The notes: generated from the sequence alone by a model not told the origin. A stretch of 64,000 nt of DNA from Siphonodentalium dalli (GCA_032622095.1 CP136061.1:58175301-58239300), one strand, 5' to 3'; shown: positions 45,945-57,195, counted from the stretch's first letter. A program made the numbers and translations.

Positions 45945-46382
45945 GAGAACATTTTACAACGCTATCGTCTTCGAATTTATTCGAAGACTTTCGCTTTTGT
46001 TAAAAAATGCACTGGTAAAGTAACACAATTTACCAATACATCTATTTTTTCTCGGTATTATTCTAAGTTTAATGTGTACATCGAAGGGGAGCGCCCTTCG
46101 CTTACCACACTGGCATTAGAATCGGAGAAACAATCGATACATTCGTAAATTATGCTCTTTTCTGTCAAAAAACCGTCGAAGCGCTCACCTTACTCTTTGG
46201 AATCTAACAACAGAACCTCTGGACCGATGAATCCTACCCTGGGAACCTGACACTCTGACCCAGCCCATCGTTCGTCGTGAGTCTGGCCCATGGGCCAGAG
46301 TGACGACGAGCCCGTCACTCTGGTCCACCCCCTCGCTCGTCGTCACTCTGGTCCATGGGCCAGAGTGACGGCCAATACTACT
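45945..46382 (-). repeat. Right terminal inverted repeat of the Polinton
   Basis: Inverse of the left terminal repeat with several small deletions. It continues further inward as a match to the internal TIR-like block at 43917-44450, up to the promoter cassette at 45771. Confidence 0.9.
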
Positions 46383-46692
46383 TCCGTAACGCCGCCGGCA
46401 TGTACTGCGTAAGGGTGACGTCATGGAGTGAAATCGGTAGGGTGACACCAACGTACCTACGAATATGACTGATCACCATACTGTTGCGCGAGCGCACGTA
46501 ACAATAACAACAGCGACGACAACAACAATTGCAAACAAAATGCCAGTTGTATACAAGCAACGCTATGAAGGATAAAAAATACGCACACAACAGAATCAAT
46601 ACCAACAACAACCGTTTGGTTCAACACTTGAACAGCAGCAGCAATAACACGGGGCCATCACTGCGTGTGCTGTATATCAAGAAAACACGTGA

Positions 46693-46760
46693 ACTTGACC
46701 AATATGCCCTATCACTAACTCGCGGCCATTTTGGATCCACCAGGTCCGGTTCCGTGCTTT
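46693..46760 (+). repeat. Dispersed repeat (inverted copy at 52027-52100)
   Basis: TATGCCCTATCACTAACTCG, then CGGCCATTTTGGATCCACC and GGTCCGGTTC; the reverse complement occurs at 52027-52100. Confidence 0.75.
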
Positions 46761-46774
46761 TACTTAACTTTCCA

Positions 46775-46852
46775 TATATGGAAGTCATGAATAATTCAAA
46801 AGCTCCATATATGGAAATGCTACTCCAAAACTTTGACCTGTAGCACTGAAAC
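46775..46852. repeat. Dispersed repeat with CCATATATGG palindromes, copy 2
   Basis: Same orientation as 36880-37030; ends AACTTTGACCTGTAGCACTG and abuts the LINE fragment. Confidence 0.7.
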
Positions 46853-47224
46853 AACAGAAGAAATATATAAATCACTGAAAAGTGTTCAAACTGCAAAAGC
46901 CAGTGGCCCTGACGGAATTAGTCCAAGAATATTGAAACTGTGTGCATCCTCCCTATAGCTGGTCCACTAGAATTTAATTGCTTTCAAGAAATTTCTTGAA
47001 AAATCTTTCTTCCCGCCTGAATGGAAAATGGCAAATTATGTCCCATATACAAAAAAGACGACCCCACCGACCCAAGTAATTATCGCCCAGTTTCTCTTCT
47101 CTGTTGCCTGTCCAAAATTTTCGAAAAGTGTATATACCTTCACATGAATGAATATTTAAGAGATAATATGCTTCTAACAAACCTTCAATCGGGATTCACT
47201 CCGCAAGATAGCACAGTATTTCAT
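46853..47224 (+). pseudogene. LINE reverse transcriptase, upstream fragment
   Basis: Reads KSVQTAKASGPDGISPRILK, then (after a stop and shift) PPEWKMANY and NYRPVSLLCCLSKIFEKCI, and QSGFTPQDST. These are RT domain blocks 0-2 of non-LTR retrotransposons. It is cut at 47224 by the duplicated Polinton block; the continuation is at 49370. Confidence 0.85.
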
Positions 47225-47353
47225 TGACAAAAAAAGAAACACAGCTGATTTTACGTTCGGAGAAATTTGGTAGAAAAACGCATGACGTCGTCGGTGACGT
47301 CCGCGCGTTTTCAATAAAAAAAACAGATATCCCCATTGTTCATTCATACTGAA

Positions 47354-47839
47354 ATGGATTACCGAGATCTGTATCGGAGCTATTTGGAGGATGGGATGCT
47401 GGCGAGAGGTGTGTTTGGTGATGAAGCACAGATGATATGGAAGGCTTTGAGTTTAGCAGAAACGGGTACTGTAGATAACTTCTTTGATATCTACAGGTAC
47501 ACCGTTATGCCGATGACGGACAACATAGATCGGGTCTTTGGATTGCCACCACGGTGGTTCCGACACACAAGATTGCTGGGGACATCAAGATTGATGGTGC
47601 GACTTGCGGCTACATCACTGCAGCGGTCTTTCATAATCTTCTCAGGGCATAGAGTTTACGAATACTTGCCGCTCTGGGGGATACAGACAGGCCAGCCATG
47701 CAATTGTGCCATTTGGTTGCGACGTTCCCAAGACAACTTTCAGCTGTATTCAACCCAAACACATCGTGCGGTTTCTTTTGCAACCATCCAAAACAGCCAT
47801 TTTCAGGGCCTCACAATTTTTTTTAAAGATACGCTCTGA
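47354..47839 (+). CDS. Duplicate of the 161-codon Polinton ORF
   Basis: Copy of 44492-44977 with one amino-acid change (V to I near residue 113). Promoter cassette 2 and the eroded stem-loop (47795-47810) are copied with it. Confidence 0.5.
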   Translation: MDYRDLYRSYLEDGMLARGVFGDEAQMIWKALSLAETGTVDNFFDIYRYTVMPMTDNIDRVFGLPPRWFRHTRLLGTSRLMVRLAATSLQRSFIIFSGHRVYEYLPLWGIQTGQPCNCAIWLRRSQDNFQLYSTQTHRAVSFATIQNSHFQGLTIFFKDTL

Positions 47840-48058
47840 AATTGCTACTGTACGATTTGTTCATTCTTCCTGAACTTGGAGATAATGTTCACATAATTTC
47901 TTCAAACCAAATTCATTCATCATGAACTCGGAGAGAATGTTCACATAATTTATCAAAGAATACTTCCCTAACAATAAAAAACCCACTACCACCCTTCATA
48001 TCTATAATACGATCATCATATAGCATAATACAGAGCGTATCTTTCGTGAATTTTAAGT

Positions 48059-48074
48059 GGCCCTGAAAAGGGCC
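48059..48074 (-). terminator. Histone-type 3' stem-loop (duplicate)
   Basis: Identical to 45197-45212, 19 nt after the stop of the duplicate ORF; downstream element retained. Confidence 0.75.
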
Positions 48075-48093
48075 GTTTAAAATAATATAAAAA

Positions 48094-48546
48094 TCATTTC
48101 TTTTGTTTCTTCATCACTGTTAAATCTTTCCCGAGTGATCCAAATGTTGATCGCTTCGTAGGTTCTTTCTGGAAACCATGTACCTCAATTGGTATGTCAA
48201 TCGTGTGAGGTTTCAAGTTGATTGTACATTCAACCGGTTTCTGTGTTAATTGCTTTCGTAAATCCTTTATTTCCTGACAAATATTCCGTAACAATTTTGT
48301 CTGTTCTTCCCATTGTGAACTGTTGCTAACTTGGTATATAACAGGTTGAGTCGTTTTGTGTTGTGTTTTCACCGGCGGTGTATACACTGGCTGTTGATCC
48401 GTTCGCGGATACACCATTGGTACCTGTTGCTGTTCTACCCGTGGTGTTATATTGCCTGCATACAGTGGAGTCGACATTTGCGTTGTTGCAGGAACATGGT
48501 CGTACTGCACATCAATAGTCTTGAGAAATTCCGTTACTGGACCCAT
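48094..48546 (-). CDS. Duplicate of the 149-residue Polinton ORF (150 residues)
   Basis: Copy of 45232-45681 with one added codon (QHKTT for QQTT) and Q to R in the coiled-coil part. The upstream promoter cassette is deleted, so expression would need another promoter. Confidence 0.55.
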   Translation of the reverse strand: MGPVTEFLKTIDVQYDHVPATTQMSTPLYAGNITPRVEQQQVPMVYPRTDQQPVYTPPVKTQHKTTQPVIYQVSNSSQWEEQTKLLRNICQEIKDLRKQLTQKPVECTINLKPHTIDIPIEVHGFQKEPTKRSTFGSLGKDLTVMKKQKK

Positions 48547-49049
48547 GTTTCAAAATAACGCTATTTTTTCTCGGTATTATTCTAAGTTTAATGTGTACAT
48601 CGAAGGGGAGCGCCCTTCGCTTACCACACTGGCATTAGAATCGGAGAAACAATCGATACATTCGTAAATTATGCTCTTTTCTGTCAAAAAACCGTCGAAG
48701 CGCTCACCTTACTCTTTGGAATCTAACAACAGAACCTCTGGACCGATGAATCCTACCCTGGGAACCTGACACTCTGACCCAGCCCATCGTTCGTCGTGAG
48801 TCTGGCCCATGGGCCAGAGTGACGACGAGCCCGTCACTCTGGTCCACCCCCTCGCTCGTCGTCACTCTGGTCCATGGGCCAGAGTGACGGCCAATACTAC
48901 TTCCGTAACGCCGCCGGCATGTACTGCGTAAGGGTGACGCCATGGAGTGACATCGGTAGGGTGACACCAACGTACCTACGAATATGACTGATCACCATAC
49001 TGTTGCGCGAGCGCACGTAACAATAACAACAGCGACGACAACAACAATT

Positions 49050-49262
49050 TAAAAAACTTCTCCAAATATGCCCGTTATTTCGTCAAAAACACTTCTTCAA
49101 ATATCTCCGTTATTTAGTTAATAAAAATAATTTCTTATTTCATAATTCGCGCTATTTCGTCATTTCGATGCATTTTTTATTCCGCAATTTCGCTGTATTT
49201 TCCTATTTCGCTTTTTCGTGGTATTTCATATTTCGATAATTCGCTATATTTGACATATTATG
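49050..49262. repeat. GCGAAATA-rich repeat, inverted copy
   Basis: Inverse of 2770-3010: TTTCGCTGTATTTTCCTATT, TTTCGATAATTCGCTATATT and TGACATATTATGG. It separates the Polinton duplicate from the LINE. Confidence 0.6.
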
Positions 49263-49369
49263 GGATATTGGCATGCCTCAACGGCTGGCGTGGCATGCCA
49301 CATACCCTTTATCACTGAGGAATTTTAACTAATAGTTTTGTATTACTACAGAGTAACATTGGTCTGTAT

Positions 49370-50603
49370 CAGGTGATAAGGTGTGGAATCGGGGCTTACT
49401 ATTTAAGTTGAAAAGAATGGGAATTGTCGGCCCAACATATGACCTATTACAAAATTATTTTGACAATCGGCACCAGCGAGTAATCGTTTCAAACTCGAAC
49501 TCCTGCTGGAGCTGTGTCTCAGGTGGGGTGCCCCAGGGATCCATACTCGGCCCTCTTCTTTTTGGAAATTTAATCCCATGAAAACAGAATCACTTTTAGT
49601 ATCATGGAAAAATAACATAATCGTCCACCCTCCCCTTCAGATGTCGGATAAGGATATTGTAGAAGTCGAAACACACAAACATTTAGGTCTTACTTTTAAC
49701 AGAGACGGTACGTGGAAAGATCATGTCACTGATATTGAAAATCGAGCCGCAAGTCGAATGTATATACTGAGGAAATATAAATTCATTCTGGACAGGAGAA
49801 CCCTTGAGCGTATATACTTGTCATACATCGGTCCAGTGTTGGAATATGCCTCCTCGGTATGGGGTAATTGCTCAGTTGAAAATTCAACCTCTCTGGAAGA
49901 TATCCAATACGAGGCTGCTAGATTAGTCACGGGAGCAACTAGAAGCTGCAGCAAACAATCACTATTACGGGAAACCGGTTGGGATTCACTATCTAGCAGG
50001 AGAGAGAAAACTAAACTTGTGCAATTTTTTAAAATGATTAGGAGAACCACGCCCCCTTACTTATATACTCTAGTTCCTATTGAATCTGGAAGTCTAACCA
50101 ATTCTAATTTCAGACAAAAAGGTCTCAGGACTCCCAGAGTTTACGCGACAAGATACGAAAATTCATTTCTTTCAGCTACCGTCAAATTATGGAACAACTT
50201 TCCGCCAAAGGCGAAAGAATGTGAATCTGTCTCTGACTTTAAGAATTTTCTTTTAACCGATTGAATTATCATACCGTCATATTATTATATAGCGTACCGA
50301 AGACCAAGCCAAATCTATCACTGTCGCCTGCGAACAAACTGCAGTAACCTGAAATATGACCCGTTTTGCAATCATTTGAATAATAGTCCATTTTGCGACT
50401 GTGGAGAATTAGAAACTGCTGAGCACTTCTTACTCCGCTGTCCAATATTCGAGCGTGAAAGAGTCCGTTATTTAGCCAATCTGAATGTGAACTTGGAAGT
50501 CAAAATATTACTGTATGGGTCCGTAGATATATCTAATACCAAAAATGCCGACATATTCATTGCCGTCCAAAAGTTCATCGACGATACTAAACGATTTAAC
50601 TGA
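49370..50603 (+). pseudogene. LINE reverse transcriptase, downstream fragment
   Basis: Continues the LINE begun at 46853: VWNRGLLFKLKRMGIVGP, GGVPQGSILGPLLF (RT block 4), then a deletion that removes the catalytic FADD box. Next comes 49578-50264 with ETHKHLGLTFNRDGTWKDHV, YLSYIGPVLEYASSVW and LWNNFPPKAKECESVSDFK (thumb and C-terminal region), and 50376-50603 with CDCGELETAEHFLLRCPIF, the C-terminal Cys/His motif of such elements. The 228-codon segment is intact for its length, so the element is fairly young. The 5' part and APE endonuclease are missing. Confidence 0.85.
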
Positions 50604-50609
50604 CATTAT

Positions 50610-50760
50610 ACAGTTGTCGCCCGTTGTCGAGGGAGACATTGAGATTTGTCACCCGCTCGAGAACGGAATGTCTCACGAGGAGCGAAGCTCCGAGGGAGAC
50701 ATTCCGTTCTCGAGCGGGTGACAAATCTCAATGTCTCCCGAGAAGAAGGGCAACAACTGT
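50610..50760. repeat. 151-bp palindrome with ACAGTTGTCGCCC ends
   Basis: Arms of about 65 bp (GGGAGACATTGAGATTTGTC, CCCGCTCGAGAACGG and inverse) around GGAGCGAAGCTCC. A related TTTGTCGCCCGG/GTCTCCCGG pair lies at 51590-51645. Likely a MITE. Confidence 0.75.
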
Positions 50761-52140
50761 TTTGTTATCCGATTAGACTACAGAATAAAATCCTTGCCAT
50801 CCACACGCACGATGTTGCACTGAGTCACGAGTCCTTTCTTTCCCGATTATGTATATTGTCAGTAAAACTTATCGTCCTATATATAGCATTTCTGTTCCAT
50901 AACCGATAGTCAAGCTGATAAGCGTTTGATAATCCGCGTTTATTTACGATCAATTTGGTGGTTAAATCGTCAATATCGGTCCATGCAATGTAAACCAATA
51001 AGCCATATAGGTATTTTCTCGTCTTCTGCAATGTGGCATATTCAATGTTGTCTTGTGCGCGCAATTTACTCGCGATGTTCATTTCATAACGGTCTTCCCC
51101 AAAAGCTATTGGGAAGTTGTCAATTTCATTAATGTACATTCATTTGTGTCAGTGCTCATGGCGATCCTAACATAAAATACTTCTATCATCACATTGCAGA
51201 CATCGGGGAGGATAAGCGTACAGTACCATTCATTCGCGACAAACGTATGCATTACGTTGTCTACCAGTAAACATTTATAACCAACCAACCTCAAGGGATC
51301 CTCTCTTTCAATCTTGCATCATAATGTCGACATGAACAAATTGATTCACCGAGATGTTTCGAAGTAAAAAGTAAATAATAACGCTTGTCCGATAAAAATA
51401 TCAACTTAGAAGTTCGAATATCAGTGTTCACTAAATATATGCAAATTAGCAAACACCACAACTGGCGTGTATTGCGAATCCGTGGGGTATATAAGATCTA
51501 TGATTTTTCGTATGTATAGTGATGTGAAATAGATGAGTTACTGCAGTGTGTGTTTGGAGATATTCTTACAATATAACATCAGGCGGGCGACAAAAACAAT
51601 GTCTCCCGGCTCAGTGGGCGACAGTGTGATTTGTCGCCCGGCACGTGACAGGACATGGGCCAATCAGAAGGGTGGAAAATAGGGAGGAGCATAACAAAAT
51701 ATGGTTATGAACTGTAAAGCGTGAACCAAAAGCCTACATAAAACAAACATATTGTGCTCTCGTATACTCAAGCATGACAGAGGTGTGATTCTGTGTGAGG
51801 GGTGGGTTGCGGGTGCTTGTGGAACAGGCAATTCAACATTGAGACCCAATCAAACCATGATGCAATATATATATACTAAGGAAATGGCCACCTATAAGCC
51901 TTTGGCTTACTGCCAAATCCTTTTCTCTAATGTTAAATTGTTATCGTCCTTATATTATGTATTATATGTGCTATTCTTGAGAATAAAATATTGTTTACAC
52001 TAAACAACGGAATCGGGGCTGGATGAATATATGAAACCACAGAACCGGACCAGGTGGATCCAAAATGGCCGCGAGTTAGTGATAGGGCATATTCGTCGAT
52101 AGTGCAATAGTGGTATACTGGTGGCGATGTTAGACGTTGA
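50761..52140. other. No recognisable gene
   Basis: Short open frames only. 52027-52100 is the inverted copy of the repeat at 46693-46760. Confidence 0.45.
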
Positions 52141-52156
52141 AAGGGGTCATTTGCAG

Positions 52157-52240
52157 AATGAGGTCCACAGAGGGTGAATTTAGAGATGCTATCCAACACA
52201 GCGGGCTAGCATCACCAAATTCGCACTCTGGGGAACTCAT
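52157..52240. repeat. Hairpin built from the GAGGTCCCCAGAGGGTGAATT repeat
   Basis: ATGAGGTCCACAGAGGGTG..ATGCTA faces TAGCATCACCAAATTCGCAC..GGGAACTCAT. Single arms occur at about 3380-3415 and 6568-6600. Confidence 0.65.
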
Positions 52241-52394
52241 TGTGCGTAGGCCTCATCTTCTGGGATGTATTTATAGTCCCAAATCAACATTGATTTAGTA
52301 ACTTTTTGCCTTCTGGGAAGTATCTATATCCCCTAATTTGCAGAATATAAAATGCATAATAGAGGTGCCAAATGGGTGAACATCACCATCTTCA

Positions 52395-53680
52395 TGGTCG
52401 TGGTGGTGGTTGTATATGGTGATGGTTGTATTGCGATCATGGTGGTGGGTGATGATTTTCATGATATTGGTGATGGTCGTGGCGGTGGTTGTATATGGTG
52501 ATGGTTGTATTGCGATCATGGTGGTGGGTGATGATTTTCATGATATTGGTGATGGTCGTAGTGGTGGTTGTATATGGTGATGGTTGTATTGCGATCATGG
52601 TGGTGGGTGATGATTTTCATGATATTGGTGATGGTCGTGGTGGTGGTTGTATATGGTGATGGTTTTATTGCGATCATGGTGGTGGGTGATGATTTTCATG
52701 ATATTGGTGATGGTCGTGGCGGTAGTTGTATATGGTGGTGGTTTTATTGCGATCATGGTGGTGGGTGATGATTTTCATGATATTGGTGATGGTCGTGGCG
52801 GTGGTTGTATATGGTGGTGGTTTTATTGCGATCATGGTGGTGGGTGATGATTTTCATGATATTGGTGATGGTCGTGGTGGTGGTTGTATATGGTGGTGGT
52901 TTTATTGCGATCATGCTGGTGGGTGGAGACATTAGTGCTATTGGTGATGGTCGTAGTGGTGGTTGTATATGGTGATGGTTTTATTGCGATCATGGTGGTG
53001 GGTGATGATTTTCATGATATTGGTGATGGTCGTGGCGGTGGTTGTATATGGTGGTGGTTTTATTGCGATCATGGTGGTGGGTGATGATTTTCATGATATT
53101 GGTGATGGTCGTGGCGGTGGTTGTATATGGTGGTGGTTTTATTGCGATCATGGTGGTGGGTGATGATTTTCATGATATTGGTGATGGTCGTGGCGGTGGT
53201 TGTATATGGTGGTGGTTTTATTGCGATCATGGTGGTGGGTGATGATTTTCATGATATTGGTGATGGTCGTGGCGGTAGTTGTATATGGTGGTGGTTTTAT
53301 TGCGATCATGGTGGTGGGTGATAATTTTCATGATATTGGTGATGGTCGTGGCGGTGGTTGTATATGGTGGTGGTTTTATTGCGATCATGGTGGTGGGTGA
53401 TGATTTTCATGATATTGGTGATGGTCGTGGCGGTAGTTGTATATGGTGGTGGTTTTATTGCGATCATGGTGGTGGGTGATGATTTTCATGATATTGGTGA
53501 TGGTCGTGGTGGTGGTTGTATATGGTGGTGGTTTTATTGCGATCATGGTGGTGGGTGATGATTTTCATGATATTGGTGATGGTCGTGGTGGTGGTTGTAT
53601 ATGGTGGTGGTTTTATTGCGATCATGCTGGTGGGTGGAGACATTAGTGCTATTGGTGAGGGTCGTTGTGGTGGTTGTATA
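52395..53680 (+). repeat. 79-bp minisatellite, about 16 units
   Basis: Unit: GGTCGTGGCGGTGGTTGTAT, ATGGTGGTGGTTTTATTGCG, ATCATGGTGGTGGGTGATGA, TTTTCATGATATTGGTGAT. Two variant units with CATGCTGGTGGGTGGAGACA end sub-blocks at 52915 and 53628, suggesting a higher-order duplication of about 711 bp (nine units). Because 79 is not a multiple of 3, every unit opens the same 66-codon frame anew; these are not genes. Confidence 0.9.
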
Positions 53681-53827
53681 GAAACATCAAGTTAATTGAA
53701 GACAATCAGATCGATCTAACAAAACGACTATAGACACCCTGGAGAAAAGTTCGAAGAACATAATATAGCGCTCAAGTGCAATACAACAATTCCTAATCCA
53801 TGTGTACCAACCAGTCACATAACCAGA

Positions 53828-54784
53828 ATGAAGCTAATAAGTGCATTTCTTGAAGCTAATAAGTGCATGTCCTTCTCTGTTACATGTACCACATGTGTGT
53901 GTCCTGCGCACACGTTCTATCCATTTTCTACAGTGGCTACACACTCGCGCATCGATCACATAATTCTCCCTCGTGCGCTGGTAGATCTGGTGATAAACTC
54001 TGCGGTGCTTAACGACAACGAACTGTTCACTTCAAATCATCCGCCTGTGACATCTTGCATATACGCATTCCGGATGTCTCAGTTGATATACCTCTACCTC
54101 ACACAAAAGTCGCTTTTAACTGGGAGAAAATGGACAAATCAGAACGCACTGAATAATTTCATAATGCGCGTTGCATCCCGACTCGAAGAGGATACACTGT
54201 GAACACATCGAGCGATATAATATGCTACCGATAATATTAAACGTTTCTGGAAAACTGTGAACCAGTCTTCGCACTCAAACGGACTAGGATGGGCAATGAA
54301 TTTTGATAACACCATACTGCGTGAACCAGCACAACTTTTATCTGCTTGGTGTTAATATTTTAAGAATCTATATACTCCAGCGCCTCATTCTGATCCAGAT
54401 TTTGAGAAATATGCACACACGCGATTAGCGTTACTATTCAATAATTTGCACGAAGACATCAACTCGGAAATGTCCTGTGATCCGATTAACACAACATAGT
54501 TGACGACCACTATAAGAACTCTCAAACGTGGGAAATCTAGCGGGATTGACAACATATGCACAACATATGAACACGTTTTATATGCTAATGAACGCCTGAA
54601 AGAATTTCTATGTCATTTATTTAGCGGTATATTATATGCAGCTCTGAAAACAAGCTTCATAATACCACTGTTCAAATGTGATCCCAAGCCAAGGAATCTT
54701 CCGGACATCTATCACGCAATCACTCTACTCCGACTATCTATAAGGTGTTCGAACATAATCTATTCTTCTGAAACGCTTCCTTGA
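53828..54784 (+). pseudogene. Decayed LINE, endonuclease to reverse transcriptase
   Basis: A second LINE family. HSRIDHIILPRALVDLVINS and SNHPPVTSCI match the C-terminal APE endonuclease. After several stops there is LKRGKSSGIDNIC and, near the end, IPLFKCDPKPRNLPDIYHAI plus TLLRL (start of RT). It ends in a GATA/AAAGATAAAGATA run at 54784-54810. Confidence 0.75.
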
Positions 54785-54810
54785 TAGATAGATAAAGATA
54801 AAGATATATT

Positions 54811-56811
54811 TATTGACAGATACGGCCACTCGAGGCCGATCGATGCCAAACGAGTTACATAAATCAACAAATAAATTGTGCATAGTAAATTTTATTCATT
54901 TCAAAACGAACTTAAATTCAACATGGAAAACCAAAAGTGTGTAAGCTTCCTCGTGACATCGTTTATCCTCCATGAATCAATAGCGTACAGACGGGATTTT
55001 GATTCTAGAGATTATGTGTGCCTTTTGACGTTCTTGACTGATAAAATCCATTGTTTTGCCGAAAACGCTCTTCGGAAGTGAGTTACTTCCAACACTCAAC
55101 AACACATTGATCTACTCCATTGATAAATCGTTCCACTCCAACATATATGGCTCTTGGTCTGTTGGGCATCACGCATGCATACCAATCGAAAAGGAAAACT
55201 GCTCTTCATCGCGGATTCATTCATCTCTCATACAGAAGGTCACCAGGTTCCGCTACAAATATTTCTGCAAAAATTGTTCCAAAACTTTTTGTTCGACCGA
55301 TCAACGTCTGGGTTTACCGCTAACACAATTCAGTTGCTCAAAGACTATATGACATATATATGACTTTCTGCATGGACACCTACATGGAATCTGGTGAATT
55401 CCCACGTAAACCAGTGTGGAAATCCCTGGTTAAATATGCCATACGAGGTTACTACTCTACACAGTGATCTAGCCCTATTAGGGGCCACCCAAAATACGAC
55501 ACGTTCCGCGCTGTAACAAGTGACCCACTTCCATGCTGGAACATTTGGAAACTACTCCGAATGTATCATCGCCGTTCTTCTCACCTCAGAAACTTGGCAT
55601 TATTGATGAAAAATGTCCTATGACAATAGAGTCATTTGTAAAGTCTGTGCATGGTTCGAGGTAGAGCAACGACCTACTACACGCCATCCGATATTATTGC
55701 GCTGCCTCGACAGTGTCGCTGCGGGACTTCCCTGCTTTGTGACATGATACACTTTACACATTGACTGTATATATGTTCATAGATGTTCATATTCTTCTCC
55801 TAAAATGGAGGTATGCAATAAATAATAATTAGACCACAAAATCACAATATTGTGACTAAAGCATGCACGAAACTTCACATATAGGTTGCCTATTCATCCA
55901 ATAACCAAAATTTCGGCCCAAAATGCTCCGCCCACCTGGCTATTTATGAATTTGGGGCCATTTGCCACACTTTCCGACATTTTGCGAATAAGGAATAAGG
56001 AATAAGTAACAAAATTCACGTTGCTATCGTTATCCCAATATTTCGTAAGTATACCTACATCCAAAGTGTTATTGTTAATATCCGACTGGTCATAAGGAAA
56101 TCAAGAAGGGATTGAGAAATGATTTTCTCAACATATTATGTATAAAAATAATACCAGATTGTAGTATCAAGTGCCCTCTAGTTGTAGTAATTTCTTGCGC
56201 ATGTCACAAACTTTAGAGAACACGATCGGAAATAAAGGAATACATATATTATATCACTTGGATATTTGACCAGTTTACATTTGTCATCTTCTAGCGAAAT
56301 CTCCTCAGAATAGATTGGAAAAGTTGCCGCGTTCGATATTCAACAAATAGTGCAATAAATTACCTAATCACCTGTATCATGATGTGTAGAACTAACCAGT
56401 GTGCATCGTTACCATACCAGCGTGCAATCATGCAATGCATCGGTCATCCCCGTGGTCATAATAAAGCTCATTGTAATTAATGACAACTGGCAGATTTCTG
56501 GCGGCGCAGCAAAAATAATAACACCGCCTACAACTGGCATTGTCAATGCCGCTATGTGGCTATTGTTGACACGTTAGGTCCACAACATCTCAAGAAACAC
56601 AAGGTTCGTTGGTTGCAAACAGTGGCCTTTTTCAAATTTTCTCCGAATGACTAACGCCATGGAAAACACTATACACCCACAATAAAGTCTCCCCACAACT
56701 AAGCAACACATATACGTGCAATTTCATTCTTTAGTCACCAAAGTCAAGATCCAACCATTAACTTTATTAAGGGACCCCCACTGTAGTATAGTCGTTTGCT
56801 ATGGTGGTCGT
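54811..56811. other. No recognisable gene
   Basis: 54880-55760 has several 60-98-codon open frames with a somewhat coding-like look, perhaps more decayed LINE sequence, but no motif I can name. 55770-56810 shows nothing. Confidence 0.4.
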
Positions 56812-57195
56812 CGCTTTATGGTGGGATGATGTGGTGCAGGTTCTGCTAGTGGCACTGTCGCAATAATATTGATGGTGGTGTAGATCTTATAAAGTGGTGA
56901 TAAGGCTTTATGGTGGGATGATGTGGTGCAGGTTCTGCTAGTGGCATTGTCGCAATAATATTGATGGTGGTGTAGATATTATAGGATGGTGATAAGGCTA
57001 TATGGTGGGATGATGTGGTGCAGGTTCTGGTAGTGGCATTGTCGCAATAATATTGATGGTGGTGTAGATATTATAGGATGGTGATAAGGCTATATGGTGG
57101 GATGATGTGGTGCAGGTTCTGGTAGTGGCACTGTCGCCTTAATATTGATGGTGGTGTAGATCTTATAAAGTGGTGATAAGGCTATATGGTGGTGG
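56812..57195 (+). repeat. 92-bp minisatellite, four units plus a partial
   Basis: Units starting GGCTTTATGGTGGGATGATG at 56812, 56904, 56996 and 57088, with a partial at 57180. Shared GTGCAGGTTCTGCTAGTGGC and AATATTGATGGTGGTGTAGA. Confidence 0.9.

Larger units (their letters stand above)
38368..46382. mobile_element. Polinton/Maverick element, rearranged, about 8.0 kb
   Basis: Starts AGTAGTATTGGCCGTCAC at 38368 and ends with the inverse (GACGGCCAATACTACT) at 46382. It is flanked by the perfect 6-bp duplication TCCGTA (38362-38367 and 46383-46388). AG...CT ends, 6-bp duplications, a chromodomain integrase next to one end and a protein-primed type B polymerase are diagnostic of Polintons and related adintovirus-like elements. 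Full elements are about 15-20 kb; capsid, packaging ATPase and protease genes were not found, so this is an internally deleted and mutated copy. A third TIR-like block inside (43917-44290) suggests it is a composite or passed through recombination. It is an integrated relic; no gene in it except perhaps the small ones looks intact. Confidence 0.93.
47225..49049. repeat. Duplicated Polinton right end inserted in a LINE
   Basis: Collinear with 44361-46530, including the Polinton terminus, its TCCGTA duplication (48904-48909) and about 140 bp of flanking DNA. It therefore arose by segmental duplication and not by transposition. Relative to the source it lacks 45701-46041, with a short CT overlap at the joint. 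Identity is very high. Confidence 0.92.

Noticed and set aside
52568-53646. Eleven overlapping 66-69-codon ORFs (MYMVVVLLRSWWW...)
   Set aside because: Each is a phase-shifted restart in the 79-bp minisatellite; no independent coding evidence.
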